DNA of 11,619 nt from Halovivax sp. (GTDB lineage Archaea > Halobacteriota > Halobacteria > Halobacteriales > Natrialbaceae), in contig SLIS01000051.1 in assembly GCA_007135505.1 (NCBI GenBank), positions 1 through 11,619 of the forward strand. Direction: 5' to 3'. Under the pieces are notes generated by a model. It was given only the letters and a program-made list of their open reading frames with translations. It was not told where the DNA came from and ran no database searches. A program made the translations under genes and the position numbers. Below are positions 11,026-11,619 of this stretch, piece after piece; within the stretch, counting starts at the first letter, position 1, and each line of letters opens with the position of its first letter.

Positions 11026-11619
11026 ATGTTCACCCACGCTGCCCTGTGCGACGCCATCGACGCCGTCCACCAGGATCGATCGGTCGCCACGATCGTTCGC
11101 GAGCACGGCGGATCGAACCACGGCTACAGGGTCACCCTGGAGGACGGCGCCGAACGATTCCTGAAGGTCGGGACCCGGTTTCCGGAGGCGTTCTCGGCCG
11201 AACCGAAGACGATGGAACGCGTTCGCCGGGAGACCGACGTCCCCGTCCCGCGGGTGTACGGTACCGGCACTGACCCGCTCGGATACCCGTTCGCCGTCTA
11301 CGAACTGGTTCCCGACGTCGAGACGAATTGGCTGGGCGAGTGCACGCCAGAAACCATAGAGCGCGTGTGCCGCGAGGCCGGACGATACCTCGACTCGCTC
11401 CACGGCATTCACCTGGAGAAATTCGGGTCCGTCGACCTGACGGCCGATGGAACCCTCGCGGTCGTCGATCCGTACCCCTACCGCGAACTGCTCCGGCACT
11501 CGCTCGACCGACAGCTCGCGGAACTCCGGGAGACGCCGTTCGCCGGGCGCGCCGACTCGCTCAGGGAGGTCGGCGAACGGGTACTCGCCAGGATCGCGTT
11601 CGATCGAATTCGTCCGTCC
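11026..11619 (+). CDS. APH-family phosphotransferase (aminoglycoside/choline/fructosamine kinase-like), 3' end cut by window
   Basis: The first 198 residues of a cytoplasmic kinase in the aminoglycoside phosphotransferase superfamily (PF01636 type), open at the right edge. Visible features are a Gly-rich nucleotide loop (GGSNHGYRV, 28-36), the ATP-anchoring Lys47 in ERFLKVGTR, Glu59 as its likely salt-bridge partner in the following helix, then VPVPRVYGTG (72-81), the hinge YELVPDVE (92-99), and the helix with YLDSLHGI (121-128). These are the N-lobe and early C-lobe of the family; the catalytic HxD motif and the metal-binding Asp should lie beyond the window. Haloarchaeal members usually act on small metabolites rather than antibiotics, and the substrate cannot be told from this half. 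The ATG at 11026 is chosen because the N-lobe begins right after it and no in-frame ATG precedes it within the leader. Confidence 0.82.
   Translation, partial: MFTHAALCDAIDAVHQDRSVATIVREHGGSNHGYRVTLEDGAERFLKVGTRFPEAFSAEPKTMERVRRETDVPVPRVYGTGTDPLGYPFAVYELVPDVETNWLGECTPETIERVCREAGRYLDSLHGIHLEKFGSVDLTADGTLAVVDPYPYRELLRHSLDRQLAELRETPFAGRADSLREVGERVLARIAFDRIRPS

Noticed and set aside
11026..11619. Aminoglycoside resistance gene
   Set aside because: Superfamily membership alone does not show antibiotic specificity, and the substrate-binding half lies beyond the window.

Overview
The window looks like a piece of a haloarchaeal (class Halobacteria) chromosome. It is GC-rich, the proteins are acidic with strong GC-ending codon use, several starts have a TATA-like box about 25-30 bases upstream and so appear leaderless, and the gene families are common in halophilic archaea (SPW-repeat membrane protein, tandem UspA, multi-PAS histidine kinases, AhpD-like and DUF1059 proteins). 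I cannot name the genus from sequence alone.

Left part (1-2500): a VIT1/CCC1-type Fe/Mn transporter on the minus strand stands head-to-head with a CaCA-type cation/Ca2+ exchanger on the plus strand. The exchanger converges on an SPW-repeat membrane protein (minus). Middle (2500-6400): a gene-free stretch, an unrecognised two-helix membrane protein (minus), a small alpha/beta hydrolase with an intact Ser-Asp-His triad (minus), a 47-residue acidic protein (plus), a tandem-domain universal stress protein (minus), and a divergent GufA-type ZIP metal transporter (plus). Right part (6400-11619): a 907-residue multi-PAS sensor histidine kinase (minus), a motif-rich intergenic region, an AhpD-like protein followed by a DUF1059 protein (plus), a gene-poor stretch with tandem repeats and two strong hairpins, a C-terminal-only remnant of a berberine-bridge-type FAD oxidase (minus), and the first 198 codons of an APH-family kinase running off the right edge.

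Taken together, the known genes suggest metal-ion homeostasis (three transporters of different families within 6.3 kb) and stress or redox response (two Usp domains, the AhpD/DUF1059 pair, a sensor kinase). They do not form one long operon: most are single genes with their own promoter. I see no phage, transposase, CRISPR, toxin-antitoxin or defence locus, and no convincing new multi-gene system. The most unusual material is in the intergenic DNA: three unrelated 16-17 bp tandem repeat clusters, two hairpins with 11-bp perfect stems, a 17-bp operator-like palindrome upstream of a truncated oxidase gene, and a dense set of palindromes ahead of the AhpD-like gene.
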